Of a DNA stretch of 64,000 nt, positions 28,929 to 36,377 are shown one piece after another. Below the pieces are notes generated by a model. That model saw only the letters and a program-made list of their open reading frames with translations, was not told where the DNA came from and searched no databases. The position numbers and the translations under genes are program-made. Positions within the stretch are counted from its first letter, which is position 1; every line of letters begins with the position of its first letter. The stretch is from Chitinophaga niabensis (GTDB taxonomy: Bacteria; Bacteroidota; Bacteroidia; Chitinophagales; Chitinophagaceae): contig NZ_CP154260.1 of assembly GCF_039545795.1 (NCBI RefSeq), positions 1,431,001-1,495,000 of the forward strand, written 5' to 3'.

Positions 28929-29594
28929 ATGTCCAATACTGTTATCCAGTTACTTAGTTTTACCATCATATTCCCAATGATATTGGGGCTGATACGCATG
29001 CACCGTATACGTGCCAGTTATCAGCCCTTCTTACTATTCCTTTTACTGGCATTAACCGCAGAAGTGGTGAGTGAAGTAAGTATCAGGTTAACTAAAAGTA
29101 ATACCATCACCAGCAATATCTACACCTTGCTGGAAGCTGGTGTGATCCTCTATCTTTTTTACACCTGGGGCTTTCTTAAGAAACGCCCCAGGTTAATGAT
29201 CTTCCTTGCTATTGTTTATTGTATGGTATGGGCGTTTGAAAACCTCTATATGGGCCTTCTGGCAGATGGCTTCTCCTCCTACTTTGTAATATTATATTCG
29301 CTGGTAACCGTGCTTTTATCTATTAATGAGATCAATTCACTGATCGCCGCCTTCGGTGGTAACCTTTTCAGGAATGCTAAGTTCCTGATCTGTATAGGCC
29401 TTATCATCATTGGCGTATACAGTGTGATCACGGAAGGTTTCCAGTTAATAGACCCGGATAATTCAAGAGTATCCAGGAATATCTTCAACCTCTTCGCTTT
29501 TATCAATGCTTTCGTTAATATTGTCTATGCAATAGCCGTCTGGTTTATCCCCGTAAGGGACGACTATTACTTTTCCAAGCGTTTCAAAGCGTAA
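28929..29594 (+). CDS. Multi-pass membrane protein of unknown function, candidate sensor for adjacent kinase
   Basis: This 221-residue protein has about six to seven hydrophobic segments (for example LLSFTIIFPMILGLI, FLLFLLLALTAEVV, FLICIGLIIIGVYSVI) and no named catalytic motif. Its size and topology resemble small seven-helix-type membrane sensor modules. It lies 12 bp after the anchored protein gene and directly before a histidine kinase gene that has only one membrane segment and no periplasmic domain. Co-expression with the kinase is likely, and a role in signal detection is a hypothesis only. Confidence 0.72.
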   Translation: MSNTVIQLLSFTIIFPMILGLIRMHRIRASYQPFLLFLLLALTAEVVSEVSIRLTKSNTITSNIYTLLEAGVILYLFYTWGFLKKRPRLMIFLAIVYCMVWAFENLYMGLLADGFSSYFVILYSLVTVLLSINEINSLIAAFGGNLFRNAKFLICIGLIIIGVYSVITEGFQLIDPDNSRVSRNIFNLFAFINAFVNIVYAIAVWFIPVRDDYYFSKRFKA

Positions 29595-29606
29595 GTGTTG
29601 CACCCC

Positions 29607-30347
29607 ATGGAAGATAGGATATATGATATAACCGCACTATTATCTTCACTGCTGGCAGTGATCATCACTTTCTTTATCGGCTCCATTATCCGGTATCACC
29701 GGCGTTATGTGCGCCTGCAACGGGAACGCATCACCGCAGAGATCAAATCATTGGAAAATGAACGCAAACGCATTGCCACAGACCTGCACGACAGCCTGGG
29801 TCCATTGCTCTCTACCGTTAAACTGAACATGACGAGCATTGAAGTCACAGACCCGCGCGATAAACAGATCATTGCCAAATCCGGTAAGTATATAGATGAA
29901 ATCATTACCAGCATGCGCCAGATCTCGTACGACCTGCTTCCCAACACCCTCGAAAGAAGAGGACTTATTGAAGCCATCACGGAATTCACCAACCACATAG
30001 GGCATAACGATCTGCTGGAAGTACACGTTTATGCCGTAAATGCTATCACCCCCGATCCTGAAAAGGATATTCATATCTTCCGCGTGATCCAGGAGATCAT
30101 TCACAACACCCTCAAACATGCAGGCGCCACCAAACTGGAGATAGGCTTCAGTGAAGATGAAAAGGAACTCCTGATCCTTGTTCATGATAACGGTAAAGGC
30201 TTCAATGTAGAAAAGGCCAAACAGAATTCCCGCGGCCTGGGCCTGAAAAGTATGGAGATCCGTATGGACATCATGCGCGGCTCTGTAAGCATCCACTCTG
30301 TGCCCGGCGAGGGCACCCATTATTATCTCAGGATACCTCGGGGATAA
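29607..30347 (+). CDS. Sensor-less histidine kinase (HisKA_3/NarX-like)
   Basis: The protein has 246 residues from the ATG at 29607, 12 bp after the preceding stop. A GTG immediately after the stop is possible. One membrane segment (about 9-29) is followed by a short coiled-coil linker and the HisKA_3 dimerisation box with the phospho-acceptor His61 in DLHDSLGPLLSTVKLNM. The HATPase part shows the N box (VIQEIIHNTLKHAG), the G1 box (VHDNGKGFN) and the G2 box (SRGLGLKSMEIR). There is almost nothing outside the membrane, so the signal must come through the membrane segment or a partner protein. The neighbouring membrane genes are the obvious candidates. The response regulator gene follows 47 bp downstream. 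Confidence 0.92.
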   Translation: MEDRIYDITALLSSLLAVIITFFIGSIIRYHRRYVRLQRERITAEIKSLENERKRIATDLHDSLGPLLSTVKLNMTSIEVTDPRDKQIIAKSGKYIDEIITSMRQISYDLLPNTLERRGLIEAITEFTNHIGHNDLLEVHVYAVNAITPDPEKDIHIFRVIQEIIHNTLKHAGATKLEIGFSEDEKELLILVHDNGKGFNVEKAKQNSRGLGLKSMEIRMDIMRGSVSIHSVPGEGTHYYLRIPRG

Positions 30348-30352
30348 TTTTG

Positions 30353-30360
30353 TATATTTG
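30353..30360 (+). promoter_or_regulatory. Possible -7 box of the response regulator gene
   Basis: TATATTTG is a perfect TAnnTTTG match and lies 34 nt before the response regulator ATG. No clear -33 element was found, so an extra promoter inside the operon is only possible. Confidence 0.3.
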
Positions 30361-30394
30361 TTCACACCTTTTCTAATCCCCAGTAATAATCTCC

Positions 30395-31063
30395 ATGAAT
30401 TACGATATCCGCCTTGTAGTGGCTGATGATCACGAAATTTTTTTAGACGGTTTAGCTTTGATGCTTTCCCGCCAGGAAAATATTACCCTCGTAGGCCAGG
30501 CCGGAGATGGCCGGGAATTACTGGAAGTAGTAGCCCGCGAGAAACCGGATGTGGTGATGACGGATATTAAGATGCCCCGCATGGATGGTATCACCGCCAC
30601 CAGGGAAATGATCCGCCTCCAACCGGATGCCCGCATCATTGCACTCTCTATGTTCGATGAAGAGAACCAGATCGTTGAAATGCTGGAGGCCGGCGCTAAA
30701 GGATACCTGCTCAAGAATGCAGACAAACAGGAGATCTTAGATGCTATTGCCAATGTGTATGAGGACAGGGTATATTACTGCAAAAGCACCTCAGCCAAAC
30801 TGGCCGGCATGATCGCCAAGAGTAAGTTCAATCCCTATAAACACAAAGAACAGATCTCCTTTACGGAACGGGAGCAGGAGATCATTCAGCTGATCTGCCT
30901 GCAGTACACCGCCCAGCAGATAGGAGATAAGATCTTTCTAAGTAAACGCACTGTAGAAGGTTACCGCACCCGGATACTGGAGAAGATGAATGTGCGCAAT
31001 ACCGCCGGCGTGGTGATGTATGCCCTTAAGAACAACCTGATCAAAGAAGAAGACCTGCTTTAG
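30395..31063 (+). CDS. NarL/LuxR-type response regulator
   Basis: This 222-residue protein is an N-terminal receiver domain with the acidic pocket Asp11-Asp12 (VVADDHE), phospho-acceptor Asp57 (VMTDIKMPRMDG), the Ser/Thr switch (ALSMFD) and Lys (GYLLKNADK), followed by a LuxR-type HTH (about 150-215: FTEREQEIIQLICLQYTAQQ, LSKRTVEGYRTRILEKM). It is the cognate partner of the kinase encoded just upstream. Targets are unknown; the S9 peptidase gene begins 16 bp after its stop and could be in the same transcript. Confidence 0.94.
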   Translation: MNYDIRLVVADDHEIFLDGLALMLSRQENITLVGQAGDGRELLEVVAREKPDVVMTDIKMPRMDGITATREMIRLQPDARIIALSMFDEENQIVEMLEAGAKGYLLKNADKQEILDAIANVYEDRVYYCKSTSAKLAGMIAKSKFNPYKHKEQISFTEREQEIIQLICLQYTAQQIGDKIFLSKRTVEGYRTRILEKMNVRNTAGVVMYALKNNLIKEEDLL

Positions 31064-31079
31064 ATAAACCCAATTTTAC

Positions 31080-33485
31080 ATGATGAGAACAACACTATTT
31101 GCACTAAGCCTGCTGGCCACTACTATTGCCTATGGCCAGGATAATGTTACCTACCAGCGCCCTCCGGCTGTAATAGAGGAGCTGCTGCTGGCAAAACCTT
31201 TACCTGCTGTGAGTGTGGACAAGAAAGGGGAGTGGATGCTACTCATAGACCGTAATTCCTACCCAACAGTAGAAGAACTTGCACAGCCTGAATTGCGTAT
31301 TGCAGGCCTCCGCCTCAATCCCCGCAACTTTGGCCCCAGCCGCGTGGTATATCATGCCGGTTACCAGCTTAAGAACATCAAAACCAAAGAGCTGTTCCCC
31401 ATCACGGGCCTGCCACAGGAGTTCCGCGGTTTTCAGGTCACCTGGAGCCCGGACGGTAAGCTCGCCGCATTTACGAACACGCTCAACGACCGCATAGACC
31501 TCTATGTGATAGATATTGCTGCCAAAGCCGCCCGGAAAGTGAACCAGGCGCCTTTGAACACGGCCCTTGGCCAGTCATTCACCTGGATAGATAACAACCG
31601 CCTCCTGTATAAAACAGTACCTGCCGGAACAGGCGCATTACCTGTCGCGCCTGCTGCCCCCAAAGGACCTGTTGTGCAGGAAAGCAAAGGTAAAAACGCT
31701 GCTTCCCGCACTTACCAGGATCTGATCAAAAGTCCATATGACGAACAATTGTTTGCTTATATGACCAATGCACAACTGGTGATCAATGATCTGCAATCGG
31801 AAAAGCCCATAGGTAAACCAGGCATCTGGCAATCCTATTCCGTATCACCGGATAAACAATACCTGCTGCTGCGCCAGGTGGAAAAACCATTCTCTTACCT
31901 CGTTACCGCTTTCGGTTTTCCGCATACCATTACCGTAACAGACCTGCAGGGAAATACGGTAAAATCACTCGCTAAAAACCCTTCCACAGAAGGAGCACCC
32001 ATCGGTTTCGATGATGTAGAGAACACACCGCGTAATTTTTCCTGGAAGGCAGATGAGCCGCATACCATCATTTACGTAAAAGCACTGGATGAAGGACTGG
32101 GCCGCAAAAAAGCGGAGTTCCGCGATGCGGTACTGGCGGTGGATGCTGTTACAGAAGCAACACCAAAAGAACTCTTCCGTACCAAACGCCGTTTTGATAA
32201 TGTAGTATGGGGCACAAAACAACTCGCCCTGGTATATGAATCTTTATTTGCCGATCGCAGAGAACGTATCAGTATCTATAATTCCGAAACCGGCAAACTG
32301 GATTCCCTTTTTGAAAAAAGCAGTAATGATGCTTACAGTGAGATAGGTACACCTGTAACTATCCGTAATCAATACGACAGACCAGTGCTTTTTGTACAAA
32401 AGAACGGAGAGCTGCTGTTGCGCTCACAGGGTTCTTCTCCTGAAGGAGACCTGCCCTTTGTGCAAAGCTATAACCTCAAAACGGGCAAAGGCAATATCCT
32501 CTGGCGTTGCCAGGCACCCTTCTATGAAACAGTGGTGGATGTACTGGACGCAGAAAAACTCATCATGCTTACTTCCCGGGAAAGCCAGACGGAGGCACCT
32601 AACTATTATATCCGCGATCTGAAGAAACGTTCACTGATCGGTACACCTATCACTGATTTCACCAATCCTTATAAAGCCATGGAAGGTGTATCCAAACAAA
32701 AGATCTCTTACAAGAGAGCAGATGGCGTAGACCTTACCGGCGATCTATATTTACCCAAAGGATACGATGCAAAGAAAGATGGCCCGCTGCCTGTACTGAT
32801 CTGGGCTTATCCCCGTGAGTATAAATCCGCTGCAGATGCTGCACAGGTAAGGGGTTCCAGGTATACGTTCACCCGTGTGGGGTATGGTGGCCCTATTCCC
32901 TGGGTTACACAGGGATATGCCATTCTTGACAATGCGGAAATGCCCATCGTGGGAGAAGGAAATAAAGAACCGAATGATAATTTCATTCCCCAGCTCTATC
33001 TCAACGCACATGCGGCTATACAGGCCCTCGCTAAAATGGGGGTAGGGGATAGCAACAGGGTAGCAGTAGGCGGTCATAGCTACGGCGCTTTCATGACGGC
33101 TAACCTGCTCGCCCACACGAAACTGTTCAAGGCAGGCATTGCCCGGAGTGGTGCCTATAACCGTACCTTAACGCCCTTCGGTTTCCAGGCAGAAGAACGT
33201 ACTTACTGGCAGGCACCCGAGGTTTATTTTAACATGAGTCCTTTCAGCTTTGCAGACAAGATCAAAACACCCTTGCTGTTAATACATGGGGAAATGGATA
33301 ACAACCCCGGTACATTCCCTATCCAGAGCGAAAGGTTATATAATGCGGTGAAAGGGCATGGAGGTACCGTACGTTTTGTACAACTGCCTTTTGAAAGTCA
33401 TGGTTACTCCGCAAAGGAAAACCTGCTGCACCTGCTCTGGGAGCAAACGCAATGGCTGAACACTTATGTAAAGGACGCTAAATAG
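31080..33485 (+). CDS. Secreted S9 family serine peptidase (glutamyl-endopeptidase-like)
   Basis: This 801-residue protein has a signal peptide (TTLFALSLLATTIAYGQ) and the two-part S9 fold: an N-terminal beta-propeller (about 30-540) and a C-terminal alpha/beta-hydrolase domain. The catalytic triad is visible as Ser in GGHSYGAFMT, Asp in HGEMDNNPGT and His774 in ESHGYSAKEN. The end of the protein (FPIQSERLYNAVKGHGGTVR) resembles the chloroplast glutamyl endopeptidase subgroup more than classical prolyl oligopeptidase. It is probably periplasmic and degrades oligopeptides. An ATG at 31080 and another at 31083 are both possible starts. It follows the response regulator by 16 bp. Confidence 0.92.
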   Translation: MMRTTLFALSLLATTIAYGQDNVTYQRPPAVIEELLLAKPLPAVSVDKKGEWMLLIDRNSYPTVEELAQPELRIAGLRLNPRNFGPSRVVYHAGYQLKNIKTKELFPITGLPQEFRGFQVTWSPDGKLAAFTNTLNDRIDLYVIDIAAKAARKVNQAPLNTALGQSFTWIDNNRLLYKTVPAGTGALPVAPAAPKGPVVQESKGKNAASRTYQDLIKSPYDEQLFAYMTNAQLVINDLQSEKPIGKPGIWQSYSVSPDKQYLLLRQVEKPFSYLVTAFGFPHTITVTDLQGNTVKSLAKNPSTEGAPIGFDDVENTPRNFSWKADEPHTIIYVKALDEGLGRKKAEFRDAVLAVDAVTEATPKELFRTKRRFDNVVWGTKQLALVYESLFADRRERISIYNSETGKLDSLFEKSSNDAYSEIGTPVTIRNQYDRPVLFVQKNGELLLRSQGSSPEGDLPFVQSYNLKTGKGNILWRCQAPFYETVVDVLDAEKLIMLTSRESQTEAPNYYIRDLKKRSLIGTPITDFTNPYKAMEGVSKQKISYKRADGVDLTGDLYLPKGYDAKKDGPLPVLIWAYPREYKSAADAAQVRGSRYTFTRVGYGGPIPWVTQGYAILDNAEMPIVGEGNKEPNDNFIPQLYLNAHAAIQALAKMGVGDSNRVAVGGHSYGAFMTANLLAHTKLFKAGIARSGAYNRTLTPFGFQAEERTYWQAPEVYFNMSPFSFADKIKTPLLLIHGEMDNNPGTFPIQSERLYNAVKGHGGTVRFVQLPFESHGYSAKENLLHLLWEQTQWLNTYVKDAK

Positions 33486-33491
33486 CTACCG

Positions 33492-34718
33492 GTGAAGACA
33501 ATATCCTTAACAACTACATTCATTTTAGTATTTATTTTTTTATTAAATGCTCAGGATAAAAAAAACACAGACAGGATTGCTGTAACCGCAAAGCGGATGA
33601 TCGATGTTCGTGCCGGCAAGGAAATCCCTGATGTAGTTATATTAATAGAAAAAAATAAAATTACAGGAGTAGGTTCTAATCTCAAAATTCCTGACAGCGT
33701 ACGAATTCTTGCTTTAGGTGATGTAACACTTTTGCCCGGACTTATTGATGCTCATACGCATTTGCTTCATCAGTATTATACAAGATATGGAGATGACAAT
33801 TCGAACAGGCTTTTGGAAATGGTCCAGCTCGGACCTGCTAAAAGAGCATTATTAGGTGCAAGGCTGGCACGTGAAATGCTGGAAGCTGGCTTTACTGCTG
33901 TGCGTGATTTAGGCAATTCCAGCATTAACGCAGACATTGCATTAAGAGACGCTATTAATAACAACGATGTGACCGGGCCACGTATGTTTGTTTCCACCAG
34001 GGCACTTTCTCCTGTAGGTGGACAGTTTCAGTCAGTGACACCAGCAGCACAACAGTTATTAAGCCAGGAGTATGTTCAGATAAGTGGCGCAGAAGAAGCC
34101 CGGAAGGCCGTACGCCAGGCTATATATGATGGTGCCGATTGTATAAAAGTCATAGCCAATGCCGGTTCCCGCAGGTTATCTTTGGAGGAGATGAAAGTTA
34201 TTGTAGAGGAAGCGAAACGAGCTAAGCTGCCGGTAGCCGTTCATGCAACTGATGGAGATGGCCCTTCTATGACGGCAGTGGAGGCAGGGGTGAGTTCCAT
34301 TGAACACGCGTATACCGTTTCCGAAACAGTGCTTAACCTGATGGCCAAAAAGAATATTTTTTTGGTTCCCACAGATGTACCCGGAGTTGCAAGATACCAG
34401 GAAAGGATCAAAAGAGCTGTAAAAGCGGGTGTGCGGATTGCAATAGGCTCGGATATCTATTATGAATTTCCGGGAAAGACCCGGGGGCAGATCAGCGCCG
34501 CAATGTATAAAACTTATGTGGCATCCGGAATGTCCAATATTGAAGTATTACGTGCCGCAACCCTTCATCCTGCTGATTTAATAGGAAACAGTTCAATAGG
34601 CGTTATTGAAGCCGGGCGATTTGCAGATATTATTGCAGTGAAGGGAAACCCCATAACTGATATCAGTGTTTTAGAAGAGGTGGTTTTTGTAATGAAAGAT
34701 GGCAAGGTTTATAAGTAG
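33492..34718 (+). CDS. Secreted metal-dependent amidohydrolase (imidazolonepropionase-like)
   Basis: This 408-residue protein has a signal peptide (ISLTTTFILVFIFLLNAQ) and an amidohydrolase TIM barrel. Metal-binding residues are seen in LIDAHTHLLHQY (HxH), KVIANAGS with the carboxylated-Lys position, VAVHATDGDG, SIEHAYTVSE and IGSDIYYEFPG (the Asp). The C-terminal beta-sandwich returns with RFADIIAVKGNPITD. Relatives include Xaa-Pro dipeptidases and organophosphate-acid hydrolases, and the substrate is open. The start is GTG at 33492, 6 bp after the S9 peptidase stop. The gene is visibly more A/T-rich than the peptidase before it, and a tRNA fragment begins 4 bp after its stop, so it may have been acquired or lie at an insertion boundary. 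Confidence 0.88.
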   Translation: MKTISLTTTFILVFIFLLNAQDKKNTDRIAVTAKRMIDVRAGKEIPDVVILIEKNKITGVGSNLKIPDSVRILALGDVTLLPGLIDAHTHLLHQYYTRYGDDNSNRLLEMVQLGPAKRALLGARLAREMLEAGFTAVRDLGNSSINADIALRDAINNNDVTGPRMFVSTRALSPVGGQFQSVTPAAQQLLSQEYVQISGAEEARKAVRQAIYDGADCIKVIANAGSRRLSLEEMKVIVEEAKRAKLPVAVHATDGDGPSMTAVEAGVSSIEHAYTVSETVLNLMAKKNIFLVPTDVPGVARYQERIKRAVKAGVRIAIGSDIYYEFPGKTRGQISAAMYKTYVASGMSNIEVLRAATLHPADLIGNSSIGVIEAGRFADIIAVKGNPITDISVLEEVVFVMKDGKVYK

Positions 34719-34721
34719 CCA

Positions 34722-34753
34722 TCCGGGGGGTCGAATCCCTCTTCCTCCGCCCA
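34722..34753 (+). repeat. tRNA-Ser 3'-end remnant (possible attachment site, copy A)
   Basis: Positions 34722-34750 match 28 of 29 bases of the T arm and acceptor 3' strand of the tRNA-Ser gene at 16707-16791 (one T-to-G change before TCGAATCCC). A CCA follows at 34751-34753. There is no 5' half of a tRNA upstream, so this is a fragment. Such 3' ends are left when an element integrates into a tRNA gene. The orientation is plus, opposite to the intact gene. Confidence 0.8.
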
Positions 34754-34775
34754 GGCTCCGTAAGGAGCTTTTTTT
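34753..34775 (+). terminator. Terminator behind tRNA remnant A
   Basis: A GCTCC/GGAGC stem (extended by weaker outer pairs) with a GTAA loop is followed by seven T residues. It would end transcripts coming from the amidohydrolase gene, or originally from the tRNA gene whose 3' end precedes it. Confidence 0.8.
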
Positions 34776-34810
34776 ATGCCTTTTATACTCCCGTAAAAAG
34801 ATAAAAATAT

Positions 34811-34864
34811 ATTTGCGCAACTCAAAAGTTGCACATATATTTGCAACCTGAGGGTTGCGCAAAT
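34811..34864 (+). promoter_or_regulatory. Promoter with two tandem palindromic operators before the ArsR-AHSA1-VOC genes
   Basis: Two inverted repeats of the same kind, GCAACT-caaa-AGTTGC (34817-34832) and GCAACC-tgag-GGTTGC (34843-34858), lie with centres 26 bp apart. They are enclosed by an outer inverted repeat ATTTGCGCAA/TTGCGCAAAT. A promoter overlaps them: -33 TTTG at 34812-34815, a 20-bp gap, then -7 TATATTTG at 34836-34843. The start codon of the ArsR gene is 33 nt further on. A dimeric regulator bound here would block the promoter, so autorepression by the ArsR-type protein is expected. Confidence 0.7.
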
Positions 34865-34876
34865 AATAATCAAGAA

Positions 34877-35200
34877 ATGAAACAAGATATATTCCAGGCT
34901 ATATCAGACCCGACACGCAGGGCTATTTTAACGTTAATCGCTATCCAGGCATTAACACCAAATGCATTGGCGGAAAAATTTGATATGACCCGCCAGGCAG
35001 TATCAAAACATATTAAAGTATTGCACGAATGCGAATTGATTAAACCTGAGCAGAGCGGCAGGGAGATTTATTATCACTTTAATGCAAAAAAAATGCAGGA
35101 GTTTGACCATTGGCTGGCCCAATTCAGGCAAAATTGGGAAACTCAGTTTAACCAACTTGACCAATTATTAACAACAATTAAAGAAAAGACTACGAAGTAG
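34877..35200 (+). CDS. ArsR-family winged-helix regulator
   Basis: The protein has 107 residues from the ATG at 34877, where the family sequence begins (KQDIFQAISDPTRRAILTLI). The winged HTH is clear (LTPNALAEKFDMTRQAVSKH, IKVLHECELIKPEQSGREIY). The metal-binding Cys motif of classical ArsR/SmtB proteins is absent, and the type is the one usually found upstream of AHSA1-domain genes. It is expected to repress its own three-gene unit through the palindromes overlapping the promoter. The AHSA1 gene follows 44 bp later. Confidence 0.9.
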   Translation: MKQDIFQAISDPTRRAILTLIAIQALTPNALAEKFDMTRQAVSKHIKVLHECELIKPEQSGREIYYHFNAKKMQEFDHWLAQFRQNWETQFNQLDQLLTTIKEKTTK

Positions 35201-35244
35201 CATTGATGCCAAAGAAAAATAATTAATTAACTAATCAATAAATA

Positions 35245-35745
35245 ATGAACAACGATCTGCTATTTGATTTTAACGTTGACAAAACCGCGAAAACGGTTTA
35301 TATAACCAGGGAATTTAATGCCGGGCAGTCTTTAGTATGGGATGCCTTTACCAAAGCCGAACTACTGGACCAATGGGGGGCGCCTGCACCTATGCGCGCC
35401 AGGACCAAATATATGAATTTTGAAGTAGGCGGGCGGCGATTTTACGCGATGATAAGCCCTGATGGGCAGGAGCGTTGGGCGGTGCAGGAATTTACATCCA
35501 TCACCCCGAAAACCAATTTTAAGATGTACAACACGTTTGCTGACAAAGACGAAAACCGTGAACTGCCGGGTTCTGAATGGGATTACAATTTCAGTGAACA
35601 AAATGGCAGAACAACAGTGAGGATCACCATTTTTAATGAATCGTTTGAGCGAATGGAAAAATTATTGGAGGGCTTCAAAATGGGCTTCATCATGACCTTA
35701 AAAAATCTGGAAGATCTGTTAACCACTTTATCGCAGAAATTATAA
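35245..35745 (+). CDS. SRPBCC/AHSA1-domain protein
   Basis: This 166-residue single-domain START-like protein shows [20 protein letters not shown] followed by [24 protein letters not shown] and a C-terminal helix ([20 protein letters not shown]). It is the usual partner of the ArsR-type regulator encoded upstream, a pair seen in many Bacteroidota and Actinobacteria. The ligand and role are unknown. The VOC gene follows 16 bp later. It is only distantly similar to the other AHSA1 protein of this window (16936-17355). Confidence 0.88.
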   Translation: MNNDLLFDFNVDKTAKTVYITREFNAGQSLVWDAFTKAELLDQWGAPAPMRARTKYMNFEVGGRRFYAMISPDGQERWAVQEFTSITPKTNFKMYNTFADKDENRELPGSEWDYNFSEQNGRTTVRITIFNESFERMEKLLEGFKMGFIMTLKNLEDLLTTLSQKL

Positions 35746-35761
35746 ACCTAAAAATAAAGTT

Positions 35762-36202
35762 ATGAGAACAATCAATCCCTGGATCAACTTTAACGGAAAT
35801 GCCGAAGAAGCATTCACTTTTTACAGATCAGTTTTTGGCGGCGAGTTTACTAAGATCGTTCGTTTTAAAGATTTATCAAGTGCTGAATTTCCGGTACCGG
35901 AAAATGAGGCTGATAAGATCATGACCATTGCTTTGCCTATCGGTAAAGGCAATGTGCTATTGGCCAATGATGTTCCGGAATTTATGGGGCGGGTGAACGA
36001 AAACGAAAACAGGTCTAAAATAGTTGTTGGTGCCGAAAGTAAGCAAGAGGCTGACCAGATATTTAACGGATTATCAGCAGGTGGAGATGTTGAAGGGCCC
36101 ATTGGTGACAGTCCCTGGGGTACATACGCCGGAATGTTCAGAGACAAATATGGTATTGAATGGATTGTGGAATTTGACCCAAATCATAACGGGCAAGCTT
36201 AA
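35762..36202 (+). CDS. VOC-family protein (PhnB-like)
   Basis: This 146-residue protein is of the PhnB/3-demethylubiquinone-like branch of the vicinal oxygen chelate fold. The opening NPWINFNGNAEEAFTFYRSV-F, the central MTIALPIGKGNVLLANDVPE and the ending SPWGTYAGMFRDKYGIEWIV are characteristic. Members are often annotated as glyoxalase-like, but most have no known reaction. It is the third gene of the ArsR-AHSA1-VOC unit. Confidence 0.88.
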   Translation: MRTINPWINFNGNAEEAFTFYRSVFGGEFTKIVRFKDLSSAEFPVPENEADKIMTIALPIGKGNVLLANDVPEFMGRVNENENRSKIVVGAESKQEADQIFNGLSAGGDVEGPIGDSPWGTYAGMFRDKYGIEWIVEFDPNHNGQA

Positions 36203-36235
36203 CCGAAGAAAATTGGCCCCTTACATGGTGCAGGG

Positions 36236-36253
36236 TCCCTCTCTCTCCGCCCA
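36236..36253 (+). repeat. tRNA-Ser-like 3'-end remnant (possible attachment site, copy B)
   Basis: TCCCTCTCTCTCCGCCCA equals copy A in 16 of 18 bases. Upstream of it the T-loop part is degenerate, so only the acceptor end is preserved. The acceptor end CTCTCTCCG would fit another tRNA-Ser isoacceptor with a GGAGAGA start. Together with copy A it forms direct repeats around the ArsR-AHSA1-VOC genes. Confidence 0.55.
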
Positions 36254-36257
36254 ATAT

Positions 36258-36309
36258 AAAGAGGATATCCCTGCGGAACGCCCGTTCAGCAGAGATATCC
36301 TCTTTTTTT
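36258..36309 (+). terminator. Terminator behind tRNA remnant B
   Basis: A perfect 12-bp inverted repeat (36258-36269 with 36294-36305), with a further CTG/CAG pairing inside, is followed by a T run. It can close the ArsR-AHSA1-VOC transcript. Confidence 0.88.
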
Positions 36310-36377
36310 AATATTTTTATCAAGGCCGCAAATGTTTCCCCCGGATATATCGTCCAACCATACAGATAACTTATACT

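Larger units (their letters stand above)
34754..36253 (+). mobile_element. Candidate integrated cassette between two tRNA-Ser 3' fragments
   Basis: The segment carries an ArsR-type regulator, an AHSA1 protein and a VOC protein. On both sides lies a near-identical 18-bp stretch ending in CTCCGCCCA (34736-34753 and 36236-36253, 16 of 18 bases equal, same orientation). The two copies are exactly 1500 bp apart, and each is followed by a hairpin terminator. The genes inside look more A/T-rich than flanking genes such as the S9 peptidase or the outer-membrane protein. No integrase gene is present, so if this is an insertion it is a passenger or decayed element. Confidence 0.4.

Noticed and set aside
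34722..34753. A complete tRNA-Ser gene at this place
   Set aside because: No acceptor 5' strand, D arm or anticodon arm is found in the 100 bp upstream; only the 3' end is present.
16707..34753. Direct-repeat excision between the intact tRNA-Ser and fragment A
   Set aside because: The two are in opposite orientation, so recombination would invert and not excise the 18 kb between them; the segment also looks like ordinary chromosome.
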